A stretch of 42,811 nucleotides of DNA from Bacteroidota bacterium (lineage in GTDB: Bacteria; Bacteroidota; Bacteroidia; Bacteroidales; F082). The notes below the pieces were generated by a model, which saw only the letters and a list, made by a program, of their open reading frames with translations, was not told the DNA's origin and searched no databases. The position numbers and the translations under genes were made by a program. Positions 8,701 through 17,020 of this stretch are shown one piece after another. Each line of letters opens with the position of its first letter. Positions within the stretch are counted from its first letter, which is position 1. The stretch spans positions 1-42,811 of the forward strand of contig QIKE01000104.1 of assembly GCA_003232915.1 (NCBI GenBank). The letters are read 5' to 3'.

Positions 8701-9429
8701 TGGGAGTTGACCTCGGTAACAGGAAAAACAGGAACTACGCAAGCCGTTTGGATGAATTTTTTCAACTATACCATTATGAACGCACGTGATCAACTTATAT
8801 CTCCATTGCTAAATTTCCAAGGATTTAGCAATGTGTTTATGACCTTCGATTATGCGTATGCACAAAGGTATTTCCAAAAAGACTCGCTGATTGTAAAAAT
8901 CTCAACCGACTGTGGCAATAGTTGGACAAGGATATATGCAAATGGCCCTGATGGAAACGGTGTTTTTGAAACTTCGGAACCCACTTTACAGTTTTTTGAA
9001 CCGTCAAGTGCCGAAGATTGGTGCGGAGTGGGCTTCGGAGCAGAATGCCCGATTATTGATTTAAGCAATTATGCAGGACAAAATAACATAAAAATTATTT
9101 TTGAATCTTTCAATCAATATGGTAACAATCTATATATCGACAATATAAGTATCAGCAATACTGTTGGTATTTTTGGACAAGAAGCAAATAAAGACAGTTT
9201 TTTCAGCCTTTATCCTAATCCTTCGAATGGCACGATGATGTTAGTTTTAAATAATTCCGGCGAACCTATATCGGCTGAAGTATATGATATGGAAGGACGA
9301 ATGCTTTGGAAGTCGATTATCCGGAAAAAAACAAATGCTTTGCAATTAAAAAAACTGAAGCATGGAATGTATTATATCAGACTTCATTCAAAAAACGAAA
9401 ACAGTATAAAAAAATTCATTATTCAATAA
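5767..9429 (+). CDS. Secreted Asp-box (sortilin/BNR-type) beta-propeller protein with PKD repeats and type IX sorting domain
   Basis: 1220 residues. A signal peptide (MHKILSILIICTLLSVDNLS, ending about residue 21) leads to a mature start at QQ. Residues about 120-770 hold repeated Asp boxes of the form S.D.G..W: KSDDGGQTW, STDGGLSW, TTDGGQNW, SSDGGDNW, YSDDGGTSW and KSEDRGETW. These mark a VPS10/sortilin-like or BNR propeller. Two PKD domains follow (WQWTFEGANP; DWLWTFSP), then a jelly-roll (choice-of-anchor J/MAM-like) domain with SPLLNFQG, CGNSWTRIYA and YIDNISIS. The end is a type A sorting domain: FSLYPNPSNG, VYDMEGR, then GMYYIRLHSK and FIIQ. The protein should cross the outer membrane by type IX secretion and be surface-attached or released. 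Enzymatic activity is not evident. The next gene starts 10 bases later and shares the C-terminal half. Confidence 0.85.
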   Translation: MHKILSILIICTLLSVDNLSAQQTVGVSIPDTADYPYWIEMMQNPQNNFFTTVKAFNTYWKGREISRSSGYKPFKRWEYFWRDRIFPNGMRRPATEAFTAYFNFKARYSERDQSFGGYWTNIGPIQLPGNAGTGQPNGNGRVNTIAFHPTNDSIIYIGAPAGGLWKSDDGGQTWSSNTDTLPTLGVSSIVIDYTNPSIMFIGTGDRDAGDAEGMGVMKSTDGGLSWDFAKTGMGNVTVGKMIMFPSDHNMLLAATSSGIFKTTDGGQNWSQNKNGNFKDIVFKPGNSTVVYATSSGSFYRSSDGGDNWARITSGLGTAMRGVIGVSLATSDIVYFLTSQNSTYGGIYKSTDAGLNFTLMSNSPNILGYNCNGGGGGQGWYDLAIAVDPTNAAIVYVGGVNVFKSNNSGVSWAINSHWTGSCGVPAVHADCHALEFSPLDGRLYAGNDGGIYYSDDGGTSWNQITSGLAISQVYKIGQAATDKDKVMNGYQDNGSATFLGDSIGFLTVMGGDGMDCAYDFKNSSYAYGEYYNGAGISRIYNNYNQGGISSGISESGAWVTPIMLDENNPETMYVGMKNVWRSHNIRASDVQWNKISNNLGGSNNKNIRVLEQCAADSDIFYIARWDRKLFRTDNLNDDNPVFVEVSLPLQGTPTDIETNPNDANIVYITLNYNVYKSEDRGETWQNITGNLPSASKNTIEYYKNDNEGLYVGTDAGIYYKNANMSQWAEFSDGFPVSANVTEIEIYYDSLESDSDLVRASTYGRGLWSSPAWYGELTADFVASDTNLPSGCSIDFYDKSTGVPHQWQWTFEGANPSSSTEKNPTGIQYPDTGTFAVSLMVTNPLSTDTKIVNGYITVNNAILPNVNFYVADTVQCSGQPTQFFDQSSNCPTDWLWTFSPNTVSFSDSTDEHSQNPEVLFNASGFYSVTLSVSNNAGQSSLTKENYIFVGGNPLPYSENFENQSLEADGWTVENPQGSTTWELTSVTGKTGTTQAVWMNFFNYTIMNARDQLISPLLNFQGFSNVFMTFDYAYAQRYFQKDSLIVKISTDCGNSWTRIYANGPDGNGVFETSEPTLQFFEPSSAEDWCGVGFGAECPIIDLSNYAGQNNIKIIFESFNQYGNNLYIDNISISNTVGIFGQEANKDSFFSLYPNPSNGTMMLVLNNSGEPISAEVYDMEGRMLWKSIIRKKTNALQLKKLKHGMYYIRLHSKNENSIKKFIIQ

Positions 9430-9439
9430 ACAAATTAAA

Positions 9440-12328
9440 ATGAAAATTAATTTCTCAGTATTATTAGTATTGCTACTCGCCTCCCTTGCAGGTTTTTCGC
9501 AAATAAAAAATTATCGGGGCGAAAAAGGTTTTGCCCGAAAAGCAGCTACCGTTAACATCAAAGAAATTGGCAAAAAGTATAATGAAGAAAAACATGCTAC
9601 GCCAAAGTTAAAAGTCCCCAATGCGTATTGGAAAAAAAGTCCACATTTTAATAAAATAAAAGCATCGGAAGTAATTTACCTTGCATCGAAACGTTCAAAA
9701 AATAGCAATGCCGTAAGAGAAATATCTCCTGCACCCGACACTACTTTTCAGGCACTAAACGACAACGGCACATCTATTCCTCCGGACGTAAACGGAGCTG
9801 CCGGTCTCAACTATTTGATGGTAACACTCAACACACAGGTTAGAATTCAAGACCGCCAAGGTAACAATCTAATGACTACCACCTTGAGTAATTTTTGGGG
9901 TTCAATGCCCAACAGCGGTGCTTCCTTTGACCCGAAAATATTATACGATCCTTACCAAAATCGTTGGATTATGGTAACTGCAAGCGGCTCTAACGCCGAC
10001 GATTCGCGACTTTATTTGGGCGTTTCGCTTACCGACAATCCTCTGGGCGACTGGAATATGTTTTGGATAAAAACCGACCCACAAAATCAAACATGGCTCG
10101 ACTATCCGAGTATAGGTTTCAACAAAAAATGGATTACGGTGAGTGGCAATATGTTTGGCAACGGTTTTTACAGAGCTGTTTTTGTCATTGATAAAATGTC
10201 AGCTTTCAATGGCGACGACAGCGTTCCTTATACGCGCTTTGCTACCTCACAAGCTTTTACGCTAGCCCCATCGGTTACCTACGACCCCAATGCTGAAGAA
10301 ATGTACTTAATTGCTACGAGCAGCGGCAATTCGGGCGGTTATGGCTATATCAAAAAATTTATGGTCAGCGGCGATGTTGACAATCCGCAGTTTCAATATC
10401 AAGGAGCTATCGGCATTCCCGAACCTTGGGGCTCGGGCGAAGGAGATTTTTTGCCTCAACTTGGCACTTACCATAGAATCAACTCTGTTGATTCACGTAT
10501 GCAAAATGTTATGTTCCGTAATGGCAAACTTTGGGCGGTACACCATGTGTTTTTGCCGGCCAATAATCCACAGCGTTGCGCCGTACAATGGTGGGAACTT
10601 GATACCGCAGGCGTTTTACTCAACCACGGCCGTATCGAAGACAATACCAATGTGTTTTCGTTTGCTTTTCCAACTATCGCCGTCAACTCATACAATGATG
10701 TTTTAATCGGATACGATGTGTTTTCAAGCACTCAATATGCAAGTGCCGGATATTCGTACAAAGCATATAGCGACAACGATTTCAGAACTTATTATCAATT
10801 TAAAGACGGCTTGGCACCTTATTATAAAACTTTTGGAGGCAACAGAAACCGCTGGGGCGATTATTCGGCCACCTGTGTAGATCCTGTTAACGATGTCGAC
10901 TTTTGGACCATTCAAGAATATGCCGAACTTCCTCAGGGAAGCGATAAATGGGGAACATGGTGGGCCTATATGAAGCCTTCGTTTTTTCCTGTTACCAATT
11001 TTGAAGCTAATAACGTTATCGTTCCCATAGGTGAAAGCATTAACTTCACCGATCTGACACTTGGAATACCAACCGCTTGGCAATGGACTTTCGACGGAGC
11101 AACTCCCGATACTTCTACGACACAAAACCCATCAGAAATTTTTTATAATACCGACGGAAGCTATGATGTAAGCTTGATTAGCAGCAACAGCATAGGTTCA
11201 GACACGCTTGTAAAAACAAACTATATTACCGTTAGCTCAACGATATTGCCGGAGGTTCATTTTTATTCGGATAATAACTTTGTGTGCACCGGCGATACCG
11301 TTTCATTTACCGATTCGAGTTTGTATATGCCCATTACTTGGCAGTGGCAATTCGACCCTTCGACAGTAACTTTTGTCAATGGCACCGACCAAAATTCTCA
11401 AAATCCACAGGTGGTTTTCGACGAGCCGGACACTTACTCCGTTACCTTAACAGCGTGGAATACTAATGGTTCATCGGAACTTACAAAATCTGATATGATT
11501 ATAGCCGGCGGCTATGTTCCCTTTTTTCACGAAACTTTTGAGGAAGACCTGAAAAGCCACCATTGGACAATAAGAAATCCCGATGAAGATGCTACTTGGG
11601 AAAAGTTTGACGTGGGTGGCAACAGTCCAGGCCACACAGCTATGGGCGTAAATTTCAGAGAAATATTCGGAATTGGCAAACACGATTGGTTAGTTTCACC
11701 TGCTTTTAATCTCAGTGGAATGAATACTGCATACCTATCGTTTCAACATGCATATGCACAGCGCAATGCCGGAGTATCCGATTCGCTTTTCGTTCTGGTG
11801 TCCAACGACTGTGGCAACAACTGGACTCGTATTTTCGCAGGAGGTGAAGACGGAAGCGGCAATTTTGCCACCCACGAGCCTACCGATTACGAATTTATAC
11901 CACAAACTGCTACCGACTGGTGCGGCGCCGGCTGGGGAAGTTCCTGTATTACACTCGACCTAACTCCTTGGGCAGGACAAGATAACATCGAAATTGCTTT
12001 TGAAACATACAGCATGTTCGGCAACCCAATTTTTATTGACAATGTATTTATTGACCAATTTGTTGGAATAGATGAAATACCTGAACAAGCAACTCTTAAC
12101 ACCTTTCCAAACCCCACACACAATGGTTTTGAAGTTGTATGGAAAAAGAATCGTAGTTATAATTTCATCAGACTACAAAACACACTCGGAAAAATTGTTT
12201 TTAGCGAAAAAATAAATGAAGGTGATACAAAAATGTTCATCAGTACAAAAAACCTAAGTCCCGGTATTTATATAGTCAACTTAAATGGAAAACTACACAG
12301 CCTCACAAAAAAAGTGATTGTTTATTAG
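9440..12328 (+). CDS. Secreted PKD and jelly-roll protein with type IX sorting domain, paralogue of the preceding gene at its C-terminal half
   Basis: 962 residues. The signal peptide is MKINFSVLLVLLLASLAGFS. Residues about 100-510 form an unrecognised, aromatic-rich domain with D.N..WIMV, SLTDNPLGDW and WGDYSATCVDP motifs; it looks propeller-like but has no Asp boxes. Two PKD domains follow (WQWTFDGATPDTST; WQWQFDPSTV), then a jelly-roll domain with SPAFNLSG, CGNNWTRIFAGGEDG, DWCGAGWGSSC and IFIDNVFI. The type IX sorting domain has FPNPTHNGFEV, LGKIVF and GIYIVNL. The PKD-PKD-jelly-roll order and wording parallel the upstream protein, which indicates duplication of the C-terminal module onto different N-terminal domains. 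The genes are 10 bases apart and surely co-transcribed. Function is unknown; adhesion or polymer binding is a guess. Confidence 0.82.
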   Translation: MKINFSVLLVLLLASLAGFSQIKNYRGEKGFARKAATVNIKEIGKKYNEEKHATPKLKVPNAYWKKSPHFNKIKASEVIYLASKRSKNSNAVREISPAPDTTFQALNDNGTSIPPDVNGAAGLNYLMVTLNTQVRIQDRQGNNLMTTTLSNFWGSMPNSGASFDPKILYDPYQNRWIMVTASGSNADDSRLYLGVSLTDNPLGDWNMFWIKTDPQNQTWLDYPSIGFNKKWITVSGNMFGNGFYRAVFVIDKMSAFNGDDSVPYTRFATSQAFTLAPSVTYDPNAEEMYLIATSSGNSGGYGYIKKFMVSGDVDNPQFQYQGAIGIPEPWGSGEGDFLPQLGTYHRINSVDSRMQNVMFRNGKLWAVHHVFLPANNPQRCAVQWWELDTAGVLLNHGRIEDNTNVFSFAFPTIAVNSYNDVLIGYDVFSSTQYASAGYSYKAYSDNDFRTYYQFKDGLAPYYKTFGGNRNRWGDYSATCVDPVNDVDFWTIQEYAELPQGSDKWGTWWAYMKPSFFPVTNFEANNVIVPIGESINFTDLTLGIPTAWQWTFDGATPDTSTTQNPSEIFYNTDGSYDVSLISSNSIGSDTLVKTNYITVSSTILPEVHFYSDNNFVCTGDTVSFTDSSLYMPITWQWQFDPSTVTFVNGTDQNSQNPQVVFDEPDTYSVTLTAWNTNGSSELTKSDMIIAGGYVPFFHETFEEDLKSHHWTIRNPDEDATWEKFDVGGNSPGHTAMGVNFREIFGIGKHDWLVSPAFNLSGMNTAYLSFQHAYAQRNAGVSDSLFVLVSNDCGNNWTRIFAGGEDGSGNFATHEPTDYEFIPQTATDWCGAGWGSSCITLDLTPWAGQDNIEIAFETYSMFGNPIFIDNVFIDQFVGIDEIPEQATLNTFPNPTHNGFEVVWKKNRSYNFIRLQNTLGKIVFSEKINEGDTKMFISTKNLSPGIYIVNLNGKLHSLTKKVIVY

Positions 12329-12394
12329 GGTTGAAGATAAACATGTTTTGTTTATGCAATTTGTGCGAAAATAATTGCAAGATGGTTAATTGCT

Positions 12395-12435
12395 AAATAG
12401 CCTTTATAGTTTTATAAAAACTATAAAGGCTATTT
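12395..12435. terminator. Perfect 19-bp hairpin, probable bidirectional terminator
   Basis: The 19 bases 12395-12413 (AAATAGCCTTTATAGTTTT) are the exact reverse complement of 12417-12435, with the 3-base loop ATA. It lies 66 bases after the stop of the second secreted protein and 45 bases before the next gene. The stem ends in AAA/TTT, giving a short U run on either strand, so it most likely terminates the secreted-protein operon. Confidence 0.75.
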
Positions 12436-12480
12436 AAAATAATTTTATATTTTAGCACAAAAGTTTAAATCATTGTTATT

Positions 12481-13185
12481 ATGTCAGAAAATACCCTGTT
12501 TTCCCTCGGTAATGTCATTAAAAAAGAGGATCTTATCAGTGTCGATTTCAACACTTCATGCCAATCACTTGTTTTAGAATCGGAGCAACCTTACCCGGGC
12601 TACCACGGCATTACCTTACCCAAATCGGCACCCGACTCTTTATATCTCGTTGCCAAATCGGCTGTTAGTGATGACACCATAATCAGAACTATTCAAGAGA
12701 TAAAAAGCGAACAAACCATACAGTTCGATGGAGCACCCGGTACCATTAAGCTTAGCAATACGTTTAAAGCCTCTGTTATTAGGATTAAGAATGCTCGCTA
12801 TGAAGAGATACCGCAACTTGTTCAAACATTTATTGACAAAGGTTTTGAATTCAGAAAATATAAAAAAATAAACTCTTTCATTTCGCTAATCAACATCCGC
12901 AAGTATTTTAAAATCAAAGAAATTATAAGTAATATCTATCACGATATTGAAAATGAAGCCTATTATTATCTGCAAATTCCAAAACTAATCGAATGGGATA
13001 ATTTTGAGAAAATAACACAATACATAAAATACAATGTTGAAGAAAATAATTTCGATGCTGCTTTGTGCAGTATGTACAACGAAAACGGCTTAATTGACTT
13101 TGTGCGTATTTACGACGAAAAATTCAAAGTGGAGAAACTGATTTTTATTCTCAAAAAATACAATGATGCTTTGAAACAACTATAG
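12481..13185 (+). CDS. Hypothetical protein, unrecognised family
   Basis: 234 residues, with no signal peptide and no membrane segment. The N-terminal part (1-80) contains an aromatic patch QPYPGYHGITLP. The middle has a helical stretch IPQLVQTFIDKGFEFRKYKK, and the C-terminal half is rich in Lys, Glu, Ile and Tyr with likely helices ending KKYNDALKQL. I do not recognise the family. The gene stands alone: an upstream hairpin at 12395-12435 isolates it, and a separate promoter motif follows before the MscS gene. Codon use and base composition look like its neighbours. It is probably a real cytoplasmic protein, since the frame is long and starts with a clean ATG, but no role can be proposed. 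Confidence 0.7.
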   Translation: MSENTLFSLGNVIKKEDLISVDFNTSCQSLVLESEQPYPGYHGITLPKSAPDSLYLVAKSAVSDDTIIRTIQEIKSEQTIQFDGAPGTIKLSNTFKASVIRIKNARYEEIPQLVQTFIDKGFEFRKYKKINSFISLINIRKYFKIKEIISNIYHDIENEAYYYLQIPKLIEWDNFEKITQYIKYNVEENNFDAALCSMYNENGLIDFVRIYDEKFKVEKLIFILKKYNDALKQL

Positions 13186-13206
13186 AATTTTATCAATCGC
13201 ATTGTT

Positions 13207-13214
13207 TACCTTTG
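13207..13214 (+). promoter_or_regulatory. Putative -7 promoter element of the MscS-family gene
   Basis: TACCTTTG matches TAnnTTTG. It lies 261 bases upstream of the preferred ATG (13475), so it would leave a long leader. That is a weakness of the assignment. Confidence 0.35.
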
Positions 13215-13474
13215 TCTAAAAAACATTTCTAATAATTTCCAACACTGTACTTTTCGGTAGTTGCAAAGTGAAAATATTTTTTTTCGATTAACAGTTTTTT
13301 TTCTTGATTTTTTTTTACACCATAAAAAAATTAAGAAGTGCCGTAGGTACAATATGTTTTATTCTGATTAGGGTTGAGAGAAAATCAGCAGACCCTATCC
13401 AAAATTTGTCCATATTTGCTATTTTTAAAATAGCAGACTTATTAAACACAAACTGTTCGACAAAAACTTTACTC

Positions 13475-14743
13475 ATGGATGAAAATATTCAATACTTAAC
13501 ACATAAGGTTATTCAACTGTTTGAGAATATGAACATGAACGATAATCTTTCGACATATACCGGTGAACTAATAATACTTTTATTGTTTTTTCTGATTTCT
13601 TATTTAGGATATCGAATCGCATGGTACCTTATTCGAAAAATGATAATGCCTATTATAAGGCGCTCGAAAAACCAATTCGACGATATCTTGATTCGTTATC
13701 GTTTTTTCAGACGAATTTCTTATTTGGTTCCTGCACTTTTATTGTATTTTTTTTCAACAGACGTCCTTGTAAGCTTACCTTTTTTGTTGAACTTCATAAG
13801 AAGTTTTATCGAAGTCGTTTTTGTAGTGATTATTATATTGATTGTTGACAGTTTGCTTTCGACGATAAATGATTATTACGAACGTTTTGAAATTTCGAAA
13901 GACCATCCTATCAAAAGTTTAATACAAATATTAAAAATCGTTGTTTATATCATCGGTTTACTTTTTATTATCGGCACGTTGTTCCATCGCAATTTAAATT
14001 CTCTTGTCATTAGTCTTGGAACACTTTCGGCAGTTATTATGCTGATATTTAAAGATCCTATTTTGGGTTTTGTAGGTGGTTTGCAATTGGTTTTCAACAA
14101 AATGATAAAAATCGGCGACTGGATCAGCGTACCAAAATTCGGCGCCGACGGAACTGTTCTTGAAATAACTTTGACTACCGTTAAAATACAAAATTTCGAC
14201 AAAACCATTGTTACCGTTCCAACTTACAGCCTAATTTCCGATTCGTTTCAAAATTGGCGTGGAATGGAAGAGTCGGGTGGCCGGCGCATAAAACGTGCTA
14301 TATATATTGATATGGACAGTGTAAAATTTGTTGATAACGAAATGCTTGAAAAGTTCAAAAAAATTAAAATTCTGTACCCTTACCTCAAACAAAAACAAAA
14401 AGAAATAGATGAGCATAACAAAAAGTACGCTATTGATCCAACGGTGGTTGTAAATGGACGAAGGCAAACCAACCTGGGAATTTTCAGGGCATATTTAAAG
14501 GCTTATTTACACAATCATCCCGACATTCACGATAATATGACCTTTTTGGTTCGACAACTTCAACCCACTGAAAAAGGAATTCCCATAGAAATTTATATTT
14601 TTACTAAAACGATTCAGTGGGCTAAGTACGAAGATATTCAGGCTGATATTTTCGATCATATTTTGTCAGTTATTCCCGAATTTTATTTACATGTATATCA
14701 ATTTCCCAAAAGTGGCGATATTCGGATGCTGACAACGCGTTAG
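13475..14743 (+). CDS. MscS-family mechanosensitive channel, YbdG/MscM-like
   Basis: 422 residues from ATG 13475. The open frame extends 57 codons upstream to 13304, but that extension is not typical of the family and only the ATG start gives a normal N-terminus. Hydrophobic segments lie near residues 30-50, 75-95, 105-130 and 150-170. The pore helix and beta region read SLVISLGTLSAVIMLIFKDPILGFVGGLQL then KIGDWISVP, which is the YbdG/MscM-type form of the MscS signature. The C-terminal cytoplasmic domain continues with VTVPTYSLISDSFQNW and a conserved IYIFTKTIQWAKYE end. Such channels release solutes on osmotic downshock at the inner membrane. The gene converges on the acyltransferase gene, with a shared hairpin between them. 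Confidence 0.88.
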   Translation: MDENIQYLTHKVIQLFENMNMNDNLSTYTGELIILLLFFLISYLGYRIAWYLIRKMIMPIIRRSKNQFDDILIRYRFFRRISYLVPALLLYFFSTDVLVSLPFLLNFIRSFIEVVFVVIIILIVDSLLSTINDYYERFEISKDHPIKSLIQILKIVVYIIGLLFIIGTLFHRNLNSLVISLGTLSAVIMLIFKDPILGFVGGLQLVFNKMIKIGDWISVPKFGADGTVLEITLTTVKIQNFDKTIVTVPTYSLISDSFQNWRGMEESGGRRIKRAIYIDMDSVKFVDNEMLEKFKKIKILYPYLKQKQKEIDEHNKKYAIDPTVVVNGRRQTNLGIFRAYLKAYLHNHPDIHDNMTFLVRQLQPTEKGIPIEIYIFTKTIQWAKYEDIQADIFDHILSVIPEFYLHVYQFPKSGDIRMLTTR

Positions 14744-14885
14744 GTTGTTTGGCGGAAAAAAGGTGCGTTGTTACGATGAGATAATGATGTTAATCATAAA
14801 TGTTTGAAATATTCCTATCGTCCCATTGTTTTTTCACTTCTTCGTTCTCTCCCTCTCTCGCCCTTGTTCTACTGCAAAATAGTGG

Positions 14886-14913
14886 AAAAGTAACAGAGAA
14901 AAAAGTTACTTTT
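14886..14913. terminator. Hairpin between convergent genes, likely bidirectional terminator
   Basis: AAAAGTAAC at 14886-14894 pairs perfectly with GTTACTTTT at 14905-14913 around a 10-base loop. It overlaps the stop codon of the minus-strand acyltransferase gene and lies 142 bases after the channel gene. The terminal A/T runs suit termination in both directions. Confidence 0.6.
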
Positions 14914-15781
14914 CATTCTCACTGAGTTTCCAACGACGATGCGACCATAGCCAATTTTCAGGTTTTTTGCGAATAACTTCTTCGAGTTTTTGTGCATAAA
15001 CTTCAGTAAGTTTTCCATCGGGAAAAGAACTAAGATTTTCAACCAAAGGTAGTACATTAAACTCGTAATATCCTCTTTTCGATCGACGGATATCAATATA
15101 CAAAACCGGTAGCTTATATTTATGAGCATATATTTCGGGACCTTTCAAAAAGGCTGTTTTCAATCCGAAAAAATCAACCCAATACGATTTTTTGGGGTTC
15201 GACGGACTTTGATCAGCCACAAGAACAAAAACAGCCGGTACTTCAAAATAATTTTTAAAATAATACGATGTTTTAAGAATAGAAGCCATTACAGCATCGT
15301 CTCTCTCACGAATTTTGCGCAAATACCTATCAATATATTTATTAGACAATGGCTTATACAAAACAATCAAACGATGACGAATCTTTAGCGGTAAGCTTCC
15401 GCCACCCCATTCCCAGTTGCAATAATGCGCAGCAAGAAGTATCACACTCTTGTTTTGTTCAAAATAAGTAGATAACACTTCCGGATTTAAAAACTTATGC
15501 CGTTTTTGAATTTCTTTTGAGCTCATAGTAAAAATTTTTATCCCCTCAATCGTGATGTCGGATAGATTTTTATACGATAGCTTTGCTAAATCTATTATTT
15601 CATTTTCTGACTTGTCAGGAAAAGATTTCCTCAAATTATTCAAAACCACATCTTTACGATAACCAATAATGCTAAATAAAATGAAAGCAAAAAAATCGGA
15701 AAAAACATAAAGTACCCTAAAAGGAATGATGCCTATTATCAAAACAAATATTCCAAAGAAAAAGAAAATCAGTAAATCCAT
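14906..15781 (-). CDS. Lysophospholipid acyltransferase family protein (LpxL/HtrB-type lipid A acyltransferase)
   Basis: 291 residues, close to the 290-310 of LpxL/HtrB-type enzymes, which add a secondary acyl chain to lipid A on the cytoplasmic face of the inner membrane. A hydrophobic N-terminal anchor spans residues 1-40. The catalytic HX4E motif is H119-YCNW-E124, inside LLAAHYCNWEWGG. Later family landmarks are VLVADQSPSN (the D.Q motif) and the W.DFFG and F.KGPE blocks, and the protein ends with ENWLWSHRRWK, the usual EQYLW.HRRWK-like end. Acyl donor and exact position cannot be told. Reading is leftward from ATG 15779-15781, and the gene converges on the channel gene. Confidence 0.9.
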   Translation of the reverse strand: MDLLIFFFFGIFVLIIGIIPFRVLYVFSDFFAFILFSIIGYRKDVVLNNLRKSFPDKSENEIIDLAKLSYKNLSDITIEGIKIFTMSSKEIQKRHKFLNPEVLSTYFEQNKSVILLAAHYCNWEWGGGSLPLKIRHRLIVLYKPLSNKYIDRYLRKIRERDDAVMASILKTSYYFKNYFEVPAVFVLVADQSPSNPKKSYWVDFFGLKTAFLKGPEIYAHKYKLPVLYIDIRRSKRGYYEFNVLPLVENLSSFPDGKLTEVYAQKLEEVIRKKPENWLWSHRRWKLSENEK

Positions 15782-16419
15782 AACTAAAAATTTAATTTAC
15801 AAAATAAACCGAAAGAAATGTATTATGCAAAAATTGCGAAATATTTTATTCAAGTAATCTAAATATTTTTTCGTAACCTACTGCTTACAAGCATAAACAG
15901 CACATATTTTTATAGTAAAAACGGGATAAATTTATACATTTTCATTTTTTGTAATAATATTTATAAACTCATTTACTGATAAAGCCTAGCTAACACGTTG
16001 AAACAAATTATTATCTCATTTATAATCAACATATTAAGTTAAGGCTTTTTTCTACTATTATAAAGAATTAATATAAAACTATAGGAGTCCTCCATAGCAG
16101 AGTTTAACGATAACATAGAGTCGATTATTATAACAGGAACACCATTAACGTATTGTTACAAGGTATGTAAATAATTTAGCATAAACTTAAAATCCATAAG
16201 AAACCTGTAGTACTTGACTTAATAAAACAAATTCGTAGAAAGATAATAGCTATTGGTGTATTTTGATCATCTTGTTATCATTTTTTATAAGTTTTTTTTT
16301 ATTAGTTTTTGCGGCTACAAGACTTTGTTAAATGGAACTATTTATCCTGTTTTGCGTAAAATTGCAATTAGGCAAAACCATCAGGTTTGGTTTTTCCGGC
16401 ACTTGCAAAAAGCGATCAA
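15782..16419. other. AT-rich intergenic region, no gene seen
   Basis: 638 bases between two minus-strand genes. No convincing frame, RNA gene or repeat was found. The only structure I see is the imperfect palindrome CTATAGGAGTCCTCCATAG at about 16079-16097, which could be an operator or chance. Confidence 0.5.
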
Positions 16420-16950
16420 TCAGGAAACAATAACTTTTTCCCGATACTTGTTCAACTCTTTGATGGCAATACGAAACCACATAGTATATGATTCGGGATG
16501 AATAACAACATCTTTTAACAAATCGTCGAAATCGACATATTTCCAGTCGCCCACCTCGTTGGTATCGGGTTTAGGAATTGCATTGCAAATACCCACAAAA
16601 ACATGGTCATATTCGTGTTCGCGCAATCCTTGCCCTACATCGGCATTGTATACGAACGAAAACACATCTTCAAGTTCACAATCAAACCCCATTTCCTCTT
16701 GCAACCTGCGATGTGCCGCATCAAGAATTTTTTCGCCTGCATGCGGATGACTGCATACAGTATTAGCCCACAAGCCTGGTGAGTGGTATTTTTCAAGCGA
16801 CCTGCGCTGCAATAATAACTTCCCCTCTTTATTAAACGTAAAAACAGAAAAAGCCCTGTGTAAGACTCCTTTTTCATGTGCTTCCATTTTTTCCATAGTT
16901 CCGAGAGGCAAATCATGTTTATTTACAAGAATTACGTATTCTACCTGCAT
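16420..16950 (-). CDS. idi: Isopentenyl-diphosphate delta-isomerase, type 1
   Basis: 176 residues, the size of bacterial type 1 IDI. The enzyme interconverts isopentenyl and dimethylallyl diphosphate for isoprenoid synthesis in the cytoplasm. The Nudix-like fold shows LHRAFSVFTF (H31), the catalytic Cys66 in NTVCSHPH (also the metal-ligand histidines), the Nudix-type RRLQEEMG at 81-88, and Glu111/Glu113 in EHEYDHVF, matching the acid-base and metal residues of the E. coli enzyme. All key residues are present. The gene is monocistronic on the minus strand with a well-formed promoter just upstream (16979-17010), predicting a leader of about 20-25 bases. Confidence 0.95.
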   Translation of the reverse strand: MQVEYVILVNKHDLPLGTMEKMEAHEKGVLHRAFSVFTFNKEGKLLLQRRSLEKYHSPGLWANTVCSHPHAGEKILDAAHRRLQEEMGFDCELEDVFSFVYNADVGQGLREHEYDHVFVGICNAIPKPDTNEVGDWKYVDFDDLLKDVVIHPESYTMWFRIAIKELNKYREKVIVS

Positions 16951-16978
16951 TTTTTTTATTTTTACAAAAAAAGAACAA

Positions 16979-17010
16979 CAAAAGTATAAACAATTCCTAT
17001 ATAGTCCAAA
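16979..17010 (-). promoter_or_regulatory. Bacteroidetes-type promoter of idi
   Basis: On the minus strand, TTTG (17010-17007), a 20-base spacer and TACTTTTG (16986-16979) match the -33/-7 consensus TTTG-N19-21-TAnnTTTG. It lies 29 bases before the idi ATG. Confidence 0.65.
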
Positions 17011-17020
17011 TTATTATTAA

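Noticed and set aside
13304-13474. N-terminal extension of the MscS-family gene
   Set aside because: The extra 57 residues are not typical of the family and begin in AT-rich sequence; ATG 13475 gives a normal channel N-terminus.
16079-16097. Imperfect palindrome CTATAGGAGTCCTCCATAG
   Set aside because: Possible operator, but it lies far from both flanking gene starts and is short enough to be chance.
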